From assembly GCA_022495995.1 (NCBI GenBank), contig JAFEMH010002512.1:124001-188000 (forward strand): DNA of 64,000 nt, written 5' to 3'. This stretch comes from Adenophora triphylla var. japonica. Its lineage: Eukaryota; Streptophyta; Magnoliopsida; Asterales; Campanulaceae. How positions within the stretch are numbered: the stretch's first letter is position 1; every line of letters starts with the position of its first letter. Below, piece by piece: positions 1 through 11,825 of the stretch. The notes under the pieces are model-generated. The model was given only the letters and a program-made list of their open reading frames with translations, had not been told where the DNA came from and ran no database searches. Position numbers and translations under genes: made by a program.

Positions 1-60
1 CTAAGGCAAGAGTTTGTGAAATAGAAGGAACATGTTGAATTTTTATCATTCCTTCTAGTT
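1..60 (-). pseudogene. Copia B1 gag fragment, distal part
   Basis: These 60 bases match the gag segment at 63067-63130 of copy B4, read on the minus strand. They join the gag at 7946 across the insertion of element A. The match ends exactly at the CATAA target duplication. The rest of B1 (end of gag, pol and the other LTR) lies left of the window. Confidence 0.85.
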
Positions 61-65
61 CATAA
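61..65. repeat. TSD CATAA, left copy (element A)
   Basis: The five bases CATAA directly precede the TG of the left LTR and recur at 7941-7945 directly after the CA of the right LTR. In the undisrupted relative B4 the pentamer occurs once. It is therefore the target-site duplication of element A. Confidence 0.95.
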
Positions 66-1439
66 TGTTGGTGTAATGCCCTAGGCTTTAGTTATGTTTA
101 ACTTAAAACCGTTATGTATCATCTTTATCGTTTAAGTTTATTATTTGATTATAATATATTTTGCATATTTATTGTAATAATCTCCGTCCCTAATTATTAA
201 GAGAATAATTAGTATAATTGTCAATGGATAATCATATGATGATTATATGCATAGAGATGCACATTGAAATTATGGGTACTTGTTAGAGAACAAGTGACTG
301 GACTTGACCCGTATGAGATTGATGTCATGGTCAAATGTCATAATTAAATCTCATATGGTCACTTCATTTAGTTCCTAGACCTGAGATTATCATGACCTTA
401 CATATGATGAAAGTCATGTTTGATTTTAGGCAAACGATATCTTAACACGATATTTTTAAAGGCTATCTTTGGCATGATCAGATTTATGATGGAAAGGATG
501 ATAAGTCAAGATGGGATTTGTCCCTCGAAAGAGAGATGTTTTGCTTGGGCCCCTCGATGAGTGATAATGATGAAAGCGTGTGGCCACACCCCAATATGAT
601 TGGACTATCATTATACTCAAGATCGAGAAAGCATTGAACAAATACAAGTTGACGTGGACCATGACTTGTGTTTAATATAACATCGTGAGACAAAGGGAGA
701 AATTGAAGAGTACCATTGGAAACGTGAACTCTTACGTTATATTATTTGAGTAGACATAATGGCTTGCTAGAGTCCGCTTATGTCTTATGAGGGTCGATAT
801 GATCGAGCTCATTGCCAACATAATATAATCATATTGGGTCACACACAACTAGAATGAATTGGTTAAACCAAAGGAAGAATGATTGAGAATCCCTGATATG
901 ACCTTCCTGATCGTGCGATACAACATGCCCATGGGCTGCTTGTGGTCGTGCAACATATTAAGGCCCGAGGCGTATACAGAGCAGTTTCCTAATTTGATTA
1001 GGAAACTAATACCTATACTAATGTAGTATAAATATTAAGTATGTAAACCCTAGCAGCTAGCCGAATTTTCAAGGGAAAAATCACACCAAAAAGGTTTCTC
1101 AATATTCTTCCATAGGTTTAAGAATCTAGCAATTCTCAAGAACTGTTCTTGGTTCATTCTAACGTGTGGATACTACTAGAGGGTCTTCGCTCGTACGACG
1201 AACAAGGCCTAGAGTTCTATTGTTCAAAGCAATATGAAGATTCAAGTTTTTGAAGATCGAAGTTTGTGATTCAAAATCACATTGATAATTGTTCGATAGC
1301 TCAAGAACGGAAAGCAATAAAGGTTGGTAAATTCTATCTCATAGGAATTCAATTTAATCGTATAGAACGGATCATAGGGCTTGGGTTTTGTGATATTTAG
1401 ATGCTTATTCCGCTGCGCATGGACCCATAAAATCCAACA
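66..1439 (+). repeat. 5' LTR of element A
   Basis: It starts TGTTGGTGTAATGCC and ends ATCCAACA, and pairs with 6567-7940. A purine-rich segment and a TATA-like stretch (AGTATAAATATTAAG near 1025-1040) suggest the U3/R boundary. Short ORFs inside the LTR recur in every LTR copy and are not genes. Confidence 0.95.
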
Positions 1440-1440
1440 G

Positions 1441-1452
1441 TGGTATCAGAGC
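1441..1452 (+). other. Primer-binding site of element A
   Basis: TGGTATCAGAGC lies one base after the LTR. This is the usual plant copia site, complementary to the 3' end of initiator methionine tRNA, and it fixes the 5' to 3' orientation of A as plus. Confidence 0.93.
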
Positions 1453-4400
1453 CCCGTTTGTATGGTTAAGTTTGAATTAGCATGCTAGAATTAAGATATA
1501 AATTGTTTATATGCTTATTGCATGTTTTTTAGGCGATATTTTTATTGTTTTTGAAACACTGTGCCAAAATCGTTTTCTGTTCATATTGAATTAAATATAT
1601 TAAAAGCTGTTTATTTGATTTAATTGCTTTATGATTGGAATTGATTGAAATTCAGAAAACTGCCAGACTGGCAATCTACATCGTGCGACATAGTTGGCCA
1701 CGAAGAGAAAATCTGGTAGTTGGGCTTGGTATGTCACGCGACAGATCTAGCCAACTGGCTGATGGCGCCGCGCGACATAACTAGCCAATCTGGGCATAAT
1801 CAGTTTGATAATTTTTCTGCTAACCTGTGATTATGTTTATAATCTGAGATGTTTAATGTCTTAATTTGGATGCTATAAATTTTTGGATATTAAGTTTATA
1901 GGGCTATGCTAGATTAATTCATTATTTATGCATGCTTAATTATTTTAAATATGATTTCATTAATTGTTGCGATGCATGAATTTTGTGTTCTTATGTTCTA
2001 AGAGCTTTATTAGATGTTTAGTTGAAACATTGAATAATAATTTGTTAAATGTTTAGTTGAAACGTTAAATTTTGGTTTTCTGATTGTTTGTAAGAAACAA
2101 GTCAGTTTACGCAAAATTTGAAGGAATCTGATTGTTTATGAGAAACAAGTCAGTTTACGAGTCTGATTGTTTATGAGAAACAAGTCAGTATACAAAGTAT
2201 TGATTATGTTGTATTCAAATTGGTATTATAATTGTGCATGACTAGGAGAGTTCTGTCGAAGGAAGATTTGGCAATTAAGCAGTCCTTGTGGCTCACCTTT
2301 TTTCTTGGGAACTTACCTGGTGTACATTATGATTATCTTTGTTGATATGCTTATAATCTGCTTTAAAGAACCTTCATTTAACTTTTAAGTTCTTTATGCC
2401 AATCCATGATTAAAACGCTTGGAACACTTGGATAGTTTTGGGTGGGCTTGCCATAGCAAGGTGCTTTGATTCTATTCATTGTGCGAGCAAGATGAGGAAA
2501 TGGTGGTTCCTATACATTTAAAGTAGATGAACTTAATTGGGTTATCAAAATGGTTTTGGACCCAAGGCATAAGATGAGATTAAAATATGCTTAGACATAT
2601 GATGTCTTAAATAAATCTCATAAAAGATCTAAGAGTCATATACAATATGATTGATGTTTTCTACCTAATTAATTTAATCTTGAGCGGTGCGCCATAGCGT
2701 ACTTGAGATTAAATTAAAGTTGGATCTTAGCCCATTAAATGCATATTATGCTTATTTGCATTGGAAGGTGTATGATTTTGTGGGAGTATTTGTAAGATAC
2801 ATTATTTGCTCTTAGATGATAAATGTGTTGATATTGATATGTGTTCATATAATTTGTATATTTTGTTGTAGAAGTAGCATTACATAATGATAATTGAGAT
2901 TCGACCTTATGAAGGACAAAGTTCGAAAGGAACAATACAAATAATTCTGATTGGATCAGAAGCCTAAAGAATGGTTCTTAGGTAATTGTGTACGTTCTTG
3001 ACGAATCCGTTCCTACTGAACCCATTGCAAATATTGCAAAGGGCAAATAAGGAGCAAAATTAGAAACATGTTGATGATTCTAATAGTATTGCTTGCCTTA
3101 TACTTGCCACCATGTTTAAAGGCTCTTATGATGAACCTTGAACACATGGAAACTGCTTTTGTTCTAGCACACCGCACAAAGGAAATGTTCCAAGTGCAAG
3201 CTAGGTAAAAGATGTATGCTGTGGTGAAGGCTTTTAATGCATAGATGAAAAATGAGCAATCCGCAAGTGTGTTAATGGTTAACACAAGAAAGGGGTTCAA
3301 AAGGGAAGATAAAAGAAGGTAAAGGAAAAGCTGCTAAACCTAAGGCAAAAGTTGCAAAGCCGAAGAAGATAAACCCAAAATGCCTCAAAAGGATGCAGTT
3401 TGCTATCATTGCAATAAGATTGTCATTGGAAGCAATGTTGCAAGGCTTATTAGGAAGGCCTAAAAGGTGAAGAAGGGCAATATGATTGCTACTACTTCAA
3501 GTATCTATATGAAAGATATTTTCTTTTCGACTTCTTGTTCTTGGATATATGATACCGGATTGGATCCTACATTTGTTGAAAAATGTGCAAGGAACAAAGA
3601 ATAGAAAGCTACTCAAAGAAGGTGAATTAAACCTATGCATGGGAATGGAGCAATAGTTGCTACATTAAACATAGGGACTTATGAAGTCGCTTTACCTAAA
3701 TGGACTAGTACTTGTTTTGAACAAGTGTCACTACGTTTCGGATTTGAGTATGAGTATTATTTCTGTATCTTATATGGATGATGAAGGATATAATTTTCTT
3801 ATTGAAAGTAAGAAGTTTTATATTTATTTAATGATATGCCTTATTGTATTACATATGTCATTAAATGGTCTTCAAATCCTTGATAATGAGAAACAAAATA
3901 ATATTGAAGTTATCTATAATATAAATGGGAAATCTAAACCGAATAATATGAACAACGCGTTCATATCGCATTGCCGGCTTAGTCAGATAAATAAGTACAT
4001 ATATCAAAACTCCATTAACATGGACTTTTAGACTCATATGACTCTAAATCATTTGAGGAATGTGGATCTTGTTTATTGGGATTATTGACCAAACCACCCT
4101 ACACTAAGAGTAGTGGGAGGGCTAGTAACATATTGGTCATTATACATGAGATGTATGTGGACCATTAAGTAGCATTGCTAGGGGAAGACTTCGGTATTTC
4201 ATCACATTTCACTAAAAACTTATCTAGATATGACTATGTCTATCTGATGAAGTCCAAAGGTGAATCATTTGAGGTGTTTTGAACATTTAAAGATGAAGTA
4301 CAAAACAACTTGGCAAAACTATTAAGTACTTCGATTAAATCGAGGTAGTGAATATTTGAGCAAAGAGTTTGACAATCATCTCAAAACTATGAAATCGTTT

Positions 4401-6550
4401 CAGAGTTGACTCCACCCGGAACACCACATTGTATGATGTGTCTGAAAGGAGGAATTGAACCTTGTTAGACATGGTTCGTTCGATGATGTGTCAAGTTGAC
4501 TTTCCTAATTCCATTTGAGGATATGCATTAGAAATGATGTGGTTACACTGAATCGAGTCCCTACTAAATCGGTTCCTAAGGCTCCACATGAGATGTGGTA
4601 TGAAAGAAAACTTAGTTTGTCTTCCAAGAAGATTTGGGTTTGTAAAGCTTATAAGAAGAGACTTGTCTCTGATAAGTTAGCACCAAATCTGACAAGGTTA
4701 TTTTCGGATATTTATTTTACAACTACAAAGAGAACAAAATGATTTTTGCTCTATTTGATTCGTTTCTTGAGAAATTTTTTCTCAATAAATGATCTAATGG
4801 GAGTAAAACTAATCTTGAAGAAGTTCAAGAACCGAAAATAATATGGAACCAAGAGTAGAGATGGAACCAAGTTCACAAGGAGTTATGGAACCGGTTCAAG
4901 ATGCACAAGTCCATCGTAGATCGGATAGGTTACGATCCGAAATCAAGAAATATTGATTTCTCGTTTCGAAAAGTAATAAAGTGGAAGTCATTGAGAATGA
5001 CAAATCCTACTTCTTATCTTGAGGCGATGTCCGCTCTTAATTTGGATAAATGGTTAGGAACCATGAAGCCCGAATTACCATCCATGTTCGATGATCAAGT
5101 TTGGAACTTGATTGGGCTACCTGAAGTTGTAAAAACTAAAGGGTGCAAGTAGGTCTATAAGAGCGACATGGATGGGAAGGTGTATACTTTCATGACTAAG
5201 GATTGTAGCAAAGGAATTCAGGTTAATTCATAGTATTGACTATGATGGAACCCTTTTTCGCCAATTACAATGTCAAAGTCTATTAGAATTTCAAATTGCC
5301 ATAATAGTATATTATGACTATGTGATATGACAAATGGATGTCAAACGACTTTATTAAGGATGTGTATAGTACACAACCCGAAGTTTGGTCGATCCATGAA
5401 AATCTAATAAAGTATGCATGTTGCAAAGATCCATGAGATGGGTTGAAGCAAGCTTCAAGGAATTGGAATCTTCATTTTGATGAGTTGGTCAAAGAGTTTG
5501 ACTTCATCAAAGATCAAAGATGAATCTTGTGCATGCATGAAATTCAGTGGGAGCGTAGTATTGTTTCTATTGTTTTATTACAACTATATCTTACTCATTG
5601 GAAAAACAAGTTCCGACACTTAAGAGTATCAAGTCTTGGTCAAGGAAAGGTTTCTCAATGAAAGATATGGGTGAAGCCGCTTACATCCTTGGCATCAAGA
5701 TCTATAGAGATAGATCTAGAAGGATAAATTGATTTGAGTCAAAGTGTTCACATTGACAAGGTTCTTAGAAGAGTCTAAGAAGAGTAGCTTGTCAATGGGT
5801 CATGGTATTTCTCTTATCAATACTCATTGTCTTATGACAAGTGATGAGCTAAAAGGGAATAAATGAAGTTCCATATGCTTCGGCATTTGGATCTGTCATA
5901 TATGTCATGACTTGTACTAGACCCGACGTCTCATATGCCTTGAGTATGATGAGTCGATACCAATCTGATCCTGTGATGAGAACCATTGGATGGCAGTCAA
6001 GATGATCCTTAAGCACTTAAGAAGAACTAAGTATACGTTCTTGGGATTTGAAAGATTGGAAGTTAATCTTGTTGTAATGGTTACATAGATGCTAGCTTCC
6101 TAACTGACAAATTTAATTTAAAATTGCAATTAGAATTTGTGTTTATGCTTATTAGAGGTGCAGTTTTAATTGGAAGAGTTTCAAGCAGAAAATTGTAGCC
6201 AATTCTACTACTAAGGTCGAATTTTAGCAACATATGATGTGGCTAAAAGAGGCAGTTTGGATCAAAAGTTCATTAGTATTTTGGAAATGTTCCAAGTATC
6301 ACTAATAGGTGAAACTTTTGTTGTGACAATTGTGGTACCATTTGTGCAAACACTGGAACCAAGATCACAACGGTGATCCAAACACTCACTTAGACGTTTT
6401 TCGAGGAATTCATAAAAAATGAGAAGACGTTAAGATATGCAAAGTATCAACCGATGATGACATAAGACATTCACTTACAAAGACCCGAGCACAGGCAGAA
6501 GAATGATGGTCATGTTAGATCCATTAGTATTTGATACATAAATGGAACCT
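1453..6550 (+). pseudogene. Element A gag-pol remnant
   Basis: No long frame survives, but copia blocks can be recognised in order. A degraded zinc-knuckle region lies near 3390-3440. The pre-integrase stretch is at 3681-4031 (residues CHYVSDLSMSIISV and a following HCRL). The integrase C-terminal stretch is at 4515-4742 (LNRVPTKSVPKAPHEMW, RLVSDK). The start of RT is at 4901-5152 (WLGTMKPELPSMFDDQVWNL). Later RT and RNase H residues are scattered to about 6500. The first 1.9 kb after the PBS is AT-rich and shows no domain I can name. Frames change many times, so this is an old, dead copy. The copia lineage was not determined. Confidence 0.8.
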
Positions 6551-6566
6551 AGTGCAAGTGGGAGAC
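6551..6566 (+). other. Polypurine tract of element A
   Basis: The purine-rich AGTGCAAGTGGGAGAC abuts the 3' LTR, the position where plus-strand DNA synthesis is primed in LTR retrotransposons. Confidence 0.75.
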
Positions 6567-7940
6567 TGTTGGTGTAATGCCCTAGGCTTTAGTTATGTTT
6601 AACTTAAAACCGTTATGTATCATCTTTATCGTTTAAGTTTATTATTTGATTATTATATATTTTGCATATTTATTGTAATAATATCCGTCCCTAATTATTA
6701 AGAGAATAATTAGTATAATTGTCAATGGATAATCATATGATGATTATATGCATAGAGATGCACATTGAAATTATGGGTACTTATTAGAGAACAAGTGACT
6801 GGACTTGACCCGTATGAGATTTATGTCATGGTCAAATGTCATAATTAAATCTCATATGGTCACTTCATTTAGTCCCTAGACCTTAGATTATCATGACCTT
6901 ACATATGATGAAAGTCATGTTTGATTTTAGTCAAACGATATCTTAACACGATATTTATAAAGGCTATCTTTTGCATGATCGGATTCATAATGGGAAGGAT
7001 GATAAGTCAAGATGGGATTTGTCCCTCGAAAGAGAGATGTTTTGCTTGGGCCCCTCGATGAGTGATAATGATGAAAGCGTGGGGCCACACCCCAATATTA
7101 TTGGACTATCATTATACTCAAGATTGAGAAAGCATTGAACAAATACAAAATGATGTGGACCATAACTAGTGTTCAATATAACATCGTGAGACAAAGGGAG
7201 AAATGGAAGTGTACCATTGGAAACGTGAACTCTTACGTTATATTATTTGGGTAGACATAATGGCTTGCTAGAGTCCGCTTTTGTCTTATGAGGGTTGATA
7301 TGATCGAGCTCATTGCCAACATAATATAATCATATTGGGTCACACACAACTAGAATGAATTGGTTAAAACAAAGGAAGAATGATTGAGAATTCCTGATAT
7401 GACCTTCCTGGTCGTGCGACACAACATGCCCATCGGCTGCTTGTGGTCGTGTGACGTATTAAGGCCTGAGGCGTATACAGAGCAGTTTCCTAATTCGATT
7501 AGGAAACTAATACCTATACTAATGTAGTATAAATATTAAGTCTGTAAACCCTAGCAGCTAGCCGAATTTTCAAGGGAAAAATCACACCAAAAAGGTTTCT
7601 CAATATTCTTCCATAGGTTTAAGAATCTAGCAATTCTCAAGAACGTATCTTGGTTCATTCTAACGTGTGGATACTACTAGAGGGTCTTCGCTCGTACGAC
7701 GATCAAGGCCTAGAGTTCTATTGTACAAAGCAATATGAAGATTCAAGTTTTTGAAGATCGAAGTTTGTGATTCAAAATCACATTGATAATTGTTCGATAG
7801 CTCAAGAACGAAAAGCAATAAAGGTTGGTAAATTCTATATCATAGGAATTCAATTTAATCGTATAGAACGGATCTTAGGGCTTGGGTTTTGTGTTATTTA
7901 GATGCTTATTCCGCTGTGCATGGACCCATAAAACCTAACA
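6567..7940 (+). repeat. 3' LTR of element A
   Basis: This is the 1,374-bp partner of 66-1439, starting TGTTGGTG and ending CCTAACA. About 50 substitutions separate the two LTRs. Confidence 0.95.
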
Positions 7941-7945
7941 CATAA
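7941..7945. repeat. TSD CATAA, right copy (element A)
   Basis: Identical to 61-65. The B1 gag resumes immediately after it. Confidence 0.95.
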
Positions 7946-8574
7946 GCCTCAAGCTTTCCAAAATATTGTTCAACAGTCATGGTACTCAATTCTGCACCTT
8001 CTCTAATGGGTAAAGCTACCTTCTCATATTCTTGAGGAAGATTAGAATATATTTTAAGGCATAAGTCTTGGTTTTCAAAAGTTTTTCCATGGTCAGCAAT
8101 GGATTTGACAAGGTCCTCAAACCTTAGTCTCGCAGCACCAACCTTTTCACCAGGGTAGAATTTAAAGTTATCTAGCTGCCTAAGCAAGTTATACAAATTT
8201 TGAGTTCTAACACAGGTGTGTTTGGTGAATTTGGTATGGATAAGTTTCCAGGCTGATTTTGCAGTTGGTTCTTTAGCAATTTCTTGTGCTAGAGAGTCAT
8301 TCACACACTCTTTTGAAGTATGTTTTTGAATTTAAGATTGGCACTAATTAATTGCCTTTCATATTCAGACCAGTTCTCTAGGGATTTCATTTTATTGGCT
8401 CCACCATTTGAATCTAGTTGGATTTGATTGGTGACTTCATTTTCAAGTGCATACCAGTTCCAAATACTGTTTGCATCAAGATAGGTTTTGATTTTTGATG
8501 CATAAATTTCAAAAAGATCCACAGTCATCAATGTGTGGAATGTCTTTCTCATTATTTCTTCTTGGTTGAGGCAT
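7946..8574 (-). pseudogene. Copia B1 gag, N-terminal part
   Basis: On the minus strand, the ATG at 8574 opens MPQPRRNNEKD, the same start as B2 (31812) and B4 (63772). The Gag core residues YNLLRQLDNFKFYPGEKV and TVEQYFGKLEAY are recognisable. The frame is broken around 8300-8320 and near 8510. Element A interrupts the gene after the FGKLEAY motif, and the continuation is at 60-1. It is a copia Gag polyprotein of the SIRE-like family B. Confidence 0.9.
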
Positions 8575-8629
8575 GGTGGGTTGAAAGAGGATCCTTCACA
8601 AGTTGTTAGAGTTTTGGAGGTGAAGACAA

Positions 8630-8641
8630 GCTCTAATACCA
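8630..8641 (-). other. PBS of copia B1
   Basis: Minus-strand TGGTATTAGAGC, one change from the canonical copia initiator-tRNA site, lies two bases inside the LTR end at 8644. Confidence 0.85.
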
Positions 8642-8643
8642 AT

Positions 8644-9595
8644 TGAAAGGCCCTATCTACTTGATCAACTAAGAGAAGATCACGCAGTTAAGCTTTGGCA
8701 GCTAAGGTTGAATCTTAGCTGTCAGATATTAACTAGTTAAAATAACAAAGTATATTGTGCAGCGGAATAAAAAAGTGAAATAATGTAAAGACAATGTGAT
8801 TAGGGTAGGTATGTGTTAGTGTGTGTGTGTTTGTGTGTGATAATACCAAAGAACACACGAAATTTAAGGTGGTTCAGAGTTCACTCCTCCTACGTCCACC
8901 GTCACTGTCAATCTTGACAAGTGAGCTCAATCCACTATACTCTAGGTCACTTTAAGAGTTTAAAAAGATTGATCAGGCAAGTTCCTTGAACTTCCTCTTC
9001 CTAATTAGTACAATCAATTAGGGATTTGCTTGTTACAAAGCAAATTACAGAGTGTCTTAAGTGTTTACAAGTTTGATTATACACTTGAAGTACAGTCTCA
9101 AGTGTCTGCAGTTTGTTGTTGATGTTGGTTCACAGGTTTGCAGGAATGCAAGGGTTTGAGAAAGGTTACAAAAGGTTTTGTGTTGAGGGACAAGAGATCC
9201 AGTTGTTGAGTCTTCCTTTTATAGACTGAGAAAGTGCTGTTGGAGGAGACAAAACAGTAAATGGTGTAGCTGGAATAGCGTTTGCATTTAGGGCATTGTT
9301 GACTGGATATAAACATGCTGGAATTTGCAACCCAAGTTCAGAAGATCTTCAAAGGGATGATATGGCAATGTTGTTGAGAGTTTTAATCATAGCACATCTT
9401 TGTCATCAATGGAATAGAAAATTGCTGTTGAGTACTGAAGAGCTTAGCTGTCAGAGAGATGAATCTCTGTTGTTGAATTCTTAACTGTCAGTCTTAGCTA
9501 TTAGATCAAGATTGAGTAGTGGTCATGGTTTGAGTCTGGTGATATGTAATGATCTCTTTGTAATGACATAACACTTGTTTTATTGGATTGGTTCT
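8644..9595 (-). repeat. Copia B1 5' LTR, downstream part
   Basis: This matches the B3 LTR (46396-47507) almost throughout and, less closely, the B2 LTR. It contains a (GT)n tract at 8819-8838 and an AGCTGTCA (reverse TGACAGCT) at 8717 and 9446. The LTR is cut by element C after 9595 and resumes at 29352. Confidence 0.92.
9591..9595. repeat. TSD GTTCT, left copy (element C)
   Basis: GTTCT at 9591-9595 and 29347-29351 flank element C. The undisrupted B3 LTR near 47360 carries it once. Confidence 0.95.
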
Positions 9596-11314
9596 TGTGA
9601 TGAATGTGCCCGCCGCGATTTTTCTTTTGAAAATCATTAAAAAACGGGAGTCGCCACGCCATTTTTATTTTAAGGGCCAAAACATTGAAAAATGCCCGAG
9701 ATTAGAGATTTGGGTTCGGAGGTCACGTTACACTCCGGGAAGAACGTTGGGGTTCACCCGGAATGCCTCGTAAAACGAGTCTTCCTAATTTGAAACCATT
9801 TGTATGTGTATATGTGTGTGTGTGTGTGTTTCTTTGGTTAAAATAAATGAAAACTGAGAAAACTAAAAATTGATAACTCTTTGTAAGACATTAAACAAGT
9901 CCCATGATTTTTGGTATGATTTTAGGGTTGAGTTTTGGTACTCAAAAGACTCCTTGAAGTTGAAAGTCAATTCTGCCAGAATGAAAAAGACAGTGGACAC
10001 TTGATTTTAAAATGGATTTAAGAGTTTTAAAAATTCAGAATCTGTGGAATGTCAGAGAATGAAAGTTGTTCAAAACATCTTAAATAAGGTGACTGAAAAA
10101 TATTTTTGTGATTGGACATGATTTGATGGACCAAAACCTTCTGGAAGTCACAGATGTGAAATCTGGATTTCCAGAGACTGCTGAACTGACTTTTGGAAAA
10201 TAATTTGAAAAATGGAGTTAGACTCACGAAAAAAATAATGTAAAAATATGTCTGGAATACTATGGATGTTGGCTACAAAAAGTATTTTGTAGTCAACACC
10301 AAATTCCAAGTTTTTCTGTCTCCAAAAAATTAGACAATGGACAGAGGTCTTAGAGAAAGGCTACTGGACAGCAACATTCTCAAGAAGGAAAATGTGATTT
10401 TAAGGGGTTTTGCATCCATTCTTGTCCCCATTTCCTTAGGCTTTGATTAGTGATCACTAGACATATTTAGTGGTGATCTACTATATCAAGCCATCCTTAG
10501 GGTACATTAGGACTTGAAGCACTTCATTTGCTTGGGAAGGGGAGATTTAACTTGAAATAAAGATTTTATGTATGAAAATTGATTTTTGGTTAAGAAAATG
10601 CTTTCAAGGAAGTAAAAACAAACTAGGAGAATGTAGATCCTTGTAGAGAATCATCCATGGAGATGAACTTCCATGGAGATTCTCTTGGATCTTGGGCAAG
10701 AGATGGGCAACAAGTGGATGAACAAGTTACATCTTTAAGATATGAGATGCATGCATGGATGAGGGAGGTTTAAGGTAAGAAGAAGGAGGGTTTACCAACG
10801 ATGGTATCCTATCTTCCTTGTGTTTGTGTTTGAGACTTGAATTTGAGAATGTTTAGTGAGTGAGGTTTGGGAAAATGATTAAGAAAAAGGTGGCAATTCA
10901 AGGGAATTCCCACTGTTTTCTACAATATTTTCACCAAGGTGCTGTGTGAGTGAGTTGTTCTTTTTAAAAATGAGACTGAGGGGCTCTATTTATAGACCAC
11001 TGGAAAAATCAATTCCATCCGTGCGGATCTTCCTGTCAGCGTGCACTGTTCATTAAATGCTGCTGCAGGCTTTGGACAAAGGGAATATATTTTTCAAATA
11101 CTCAACCAGCTGTATTTACAGCTTACTGGTTTCGGAATTTAACCTTTTGTAAGATTCTTTACCTTGCTTAACTCCAAATATCAATCCCCAACTTACCCTT
11201 GCTTTGTTAGAAAAGTTAAGTTTTGTTAGAAAAGTTAAGGTTTAGGTTAAGAATGTGAAGGCTTTCGTTAGTTTTCTAACGGAAATACTAACAACTCAAA
11301 TTGGAGCACTTACA
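9596..11314 (-). repeat. 3' LTR of element C
   Basis: On minus it runs TGTAAGTGCTCC ... CATTCATCACA. It pairs with 27629-29346 at an estimated 95-96% identity. It holds a (GT)n run near 9812-9830, a TATA box (TATAAATA, minus, 10987-10994) and the near-palindrome ATCCGTGCGGAT just upstream of that box. Confidence 0.95.
10987..10994 (-). promoter_or_regulatory. TATA box in C 3' LTR
   Basis: Minus-strand TATAAATAGAG lies about 20-30 bp downstream of the GC palindrome ATCCGCACGGAT. The same arrangement occurs in the 5' LTR at 29018-29025, where it would drive the element's own transcription. Confidence 0.7.
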
Positions 11315-11330
11315 GTAGCCCCTCGGCGAC
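11315..11330 (-). other. Polypurine tract of element C
   Basis: On minus, GTCGCCGAGGGGCTAC directly precedes the 3' LTR. The same 16 bases precede the 3' LTR of element D (59851-59866), although the LTRs of C and D are unrelated. Confidence 0.8.
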
Positions 11331-11431
11331 GACGCTTTCGAAGGAAACGGGGTCGTCGATAAGAGTAAGGCTCCATATTTGACCAAGGGGTGACCAAAGT
11401 GGTCGGATGGCTGGACCTGGTGATAGGCTAC

Positions 11432-11466
11432 CTACGTATTCTTAAGAGGAATCAAGTCGGTCGTAG
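11432..11466 (-). other. CTACG...CGTAG hairpin block C2
   Basis: On minus, the arms CTACG and CGTAG enclose 25 bases that contain a second inner stem (ATTC/GAAT). The flanks GAA before and GTAGCC after match the blocks at 18186-18224, 53587-53632 and 59652-59686. Confidence 0.7.
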
Positions 11467-11520
11467 TTCGGGTCTTTCGATGTTGACCTAGGAATGACTA
11501 TTTTAAGGCGTCAACCTGGT

Positions 11521-11670
11521 AATGATGGCATTTTAGGTGCCTCAGACCTTGATGATGGCGTTTTAGGTGCCTCGGACCTTGATGATGGCATTTTAGGTGC
11601 CTCGAACCTTGATGATGGCGTTTTAGGTGCCTCGAACCTTGATGATGACGTTTTAGGTGCCTCAGACCTT
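11521..11670 (+). repeat. 30-bp tandem repeat, 5 units
   Basis: Five 30-bp units start at 11521, 11551, 11581, 11611 and 11641, each with the core TTTTAGGTGCCTC. Because 30 is a multiple of 3 the array stays open as an ORF, which is not evidence of a protein. It belongs to the 3' untranslated part of C. Confidence 0.9.
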
Positions 11671-11781
11671 AAAGATTTGATGGTCCTTTGGTGGACTTCA
11701 TTTGAAGGGGCCGATCTTACGTTTTCTGCCGGGAAAAAGGGTGACCATTGTGGTCGAGTGGCTGGACCTATGGTAGGCTAC

Positions 11782-11816
11782 CTATGTATCCTTAAGAGGA
11801 ATCAAGCCAATCGTAG
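11782..11816 (-). other. Hairpin block C3, decayed duplicate
   Basis: This second copy of the C2 block sits inside a duplicated segment (roughly 11340-11480 against 11700-11820). One arm has changed from CGTAG to CATAG on minus, which unpairs one position. Confidence 0.65.
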
Positions 11817-11825
11817 TTCAAAAGC

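Larger units (their letters stand above)
66..7940 (+). mobile_element. Element A: degenerate Ty1/copia LTR retrotransposon
   Basis: This is a complete insertion: TG...CA LTRs of 1,374 bp at each end, a PBS right after the left LTR, a purine-rich tract before the right LTR and a 5-bp TSD. The internal 5.1 kb holds recognisable copia protease/integrase and RT blocks in GAG-POL order on the plus strand, full of stops and frameshifts. I count roughly 50 differences between the LTRs (about 96% identity, a hand estimate). It cannot encode a working polyprotein and lies inside the gag of copia B1. Confidence 0.95.

Noticed and set aside
484..693. Small ORF repeated at 6985 and 45157
   Set aside because: It lies inside the A-type LTR and recurs only because the LTR does; no conservation beyond the DNA level.
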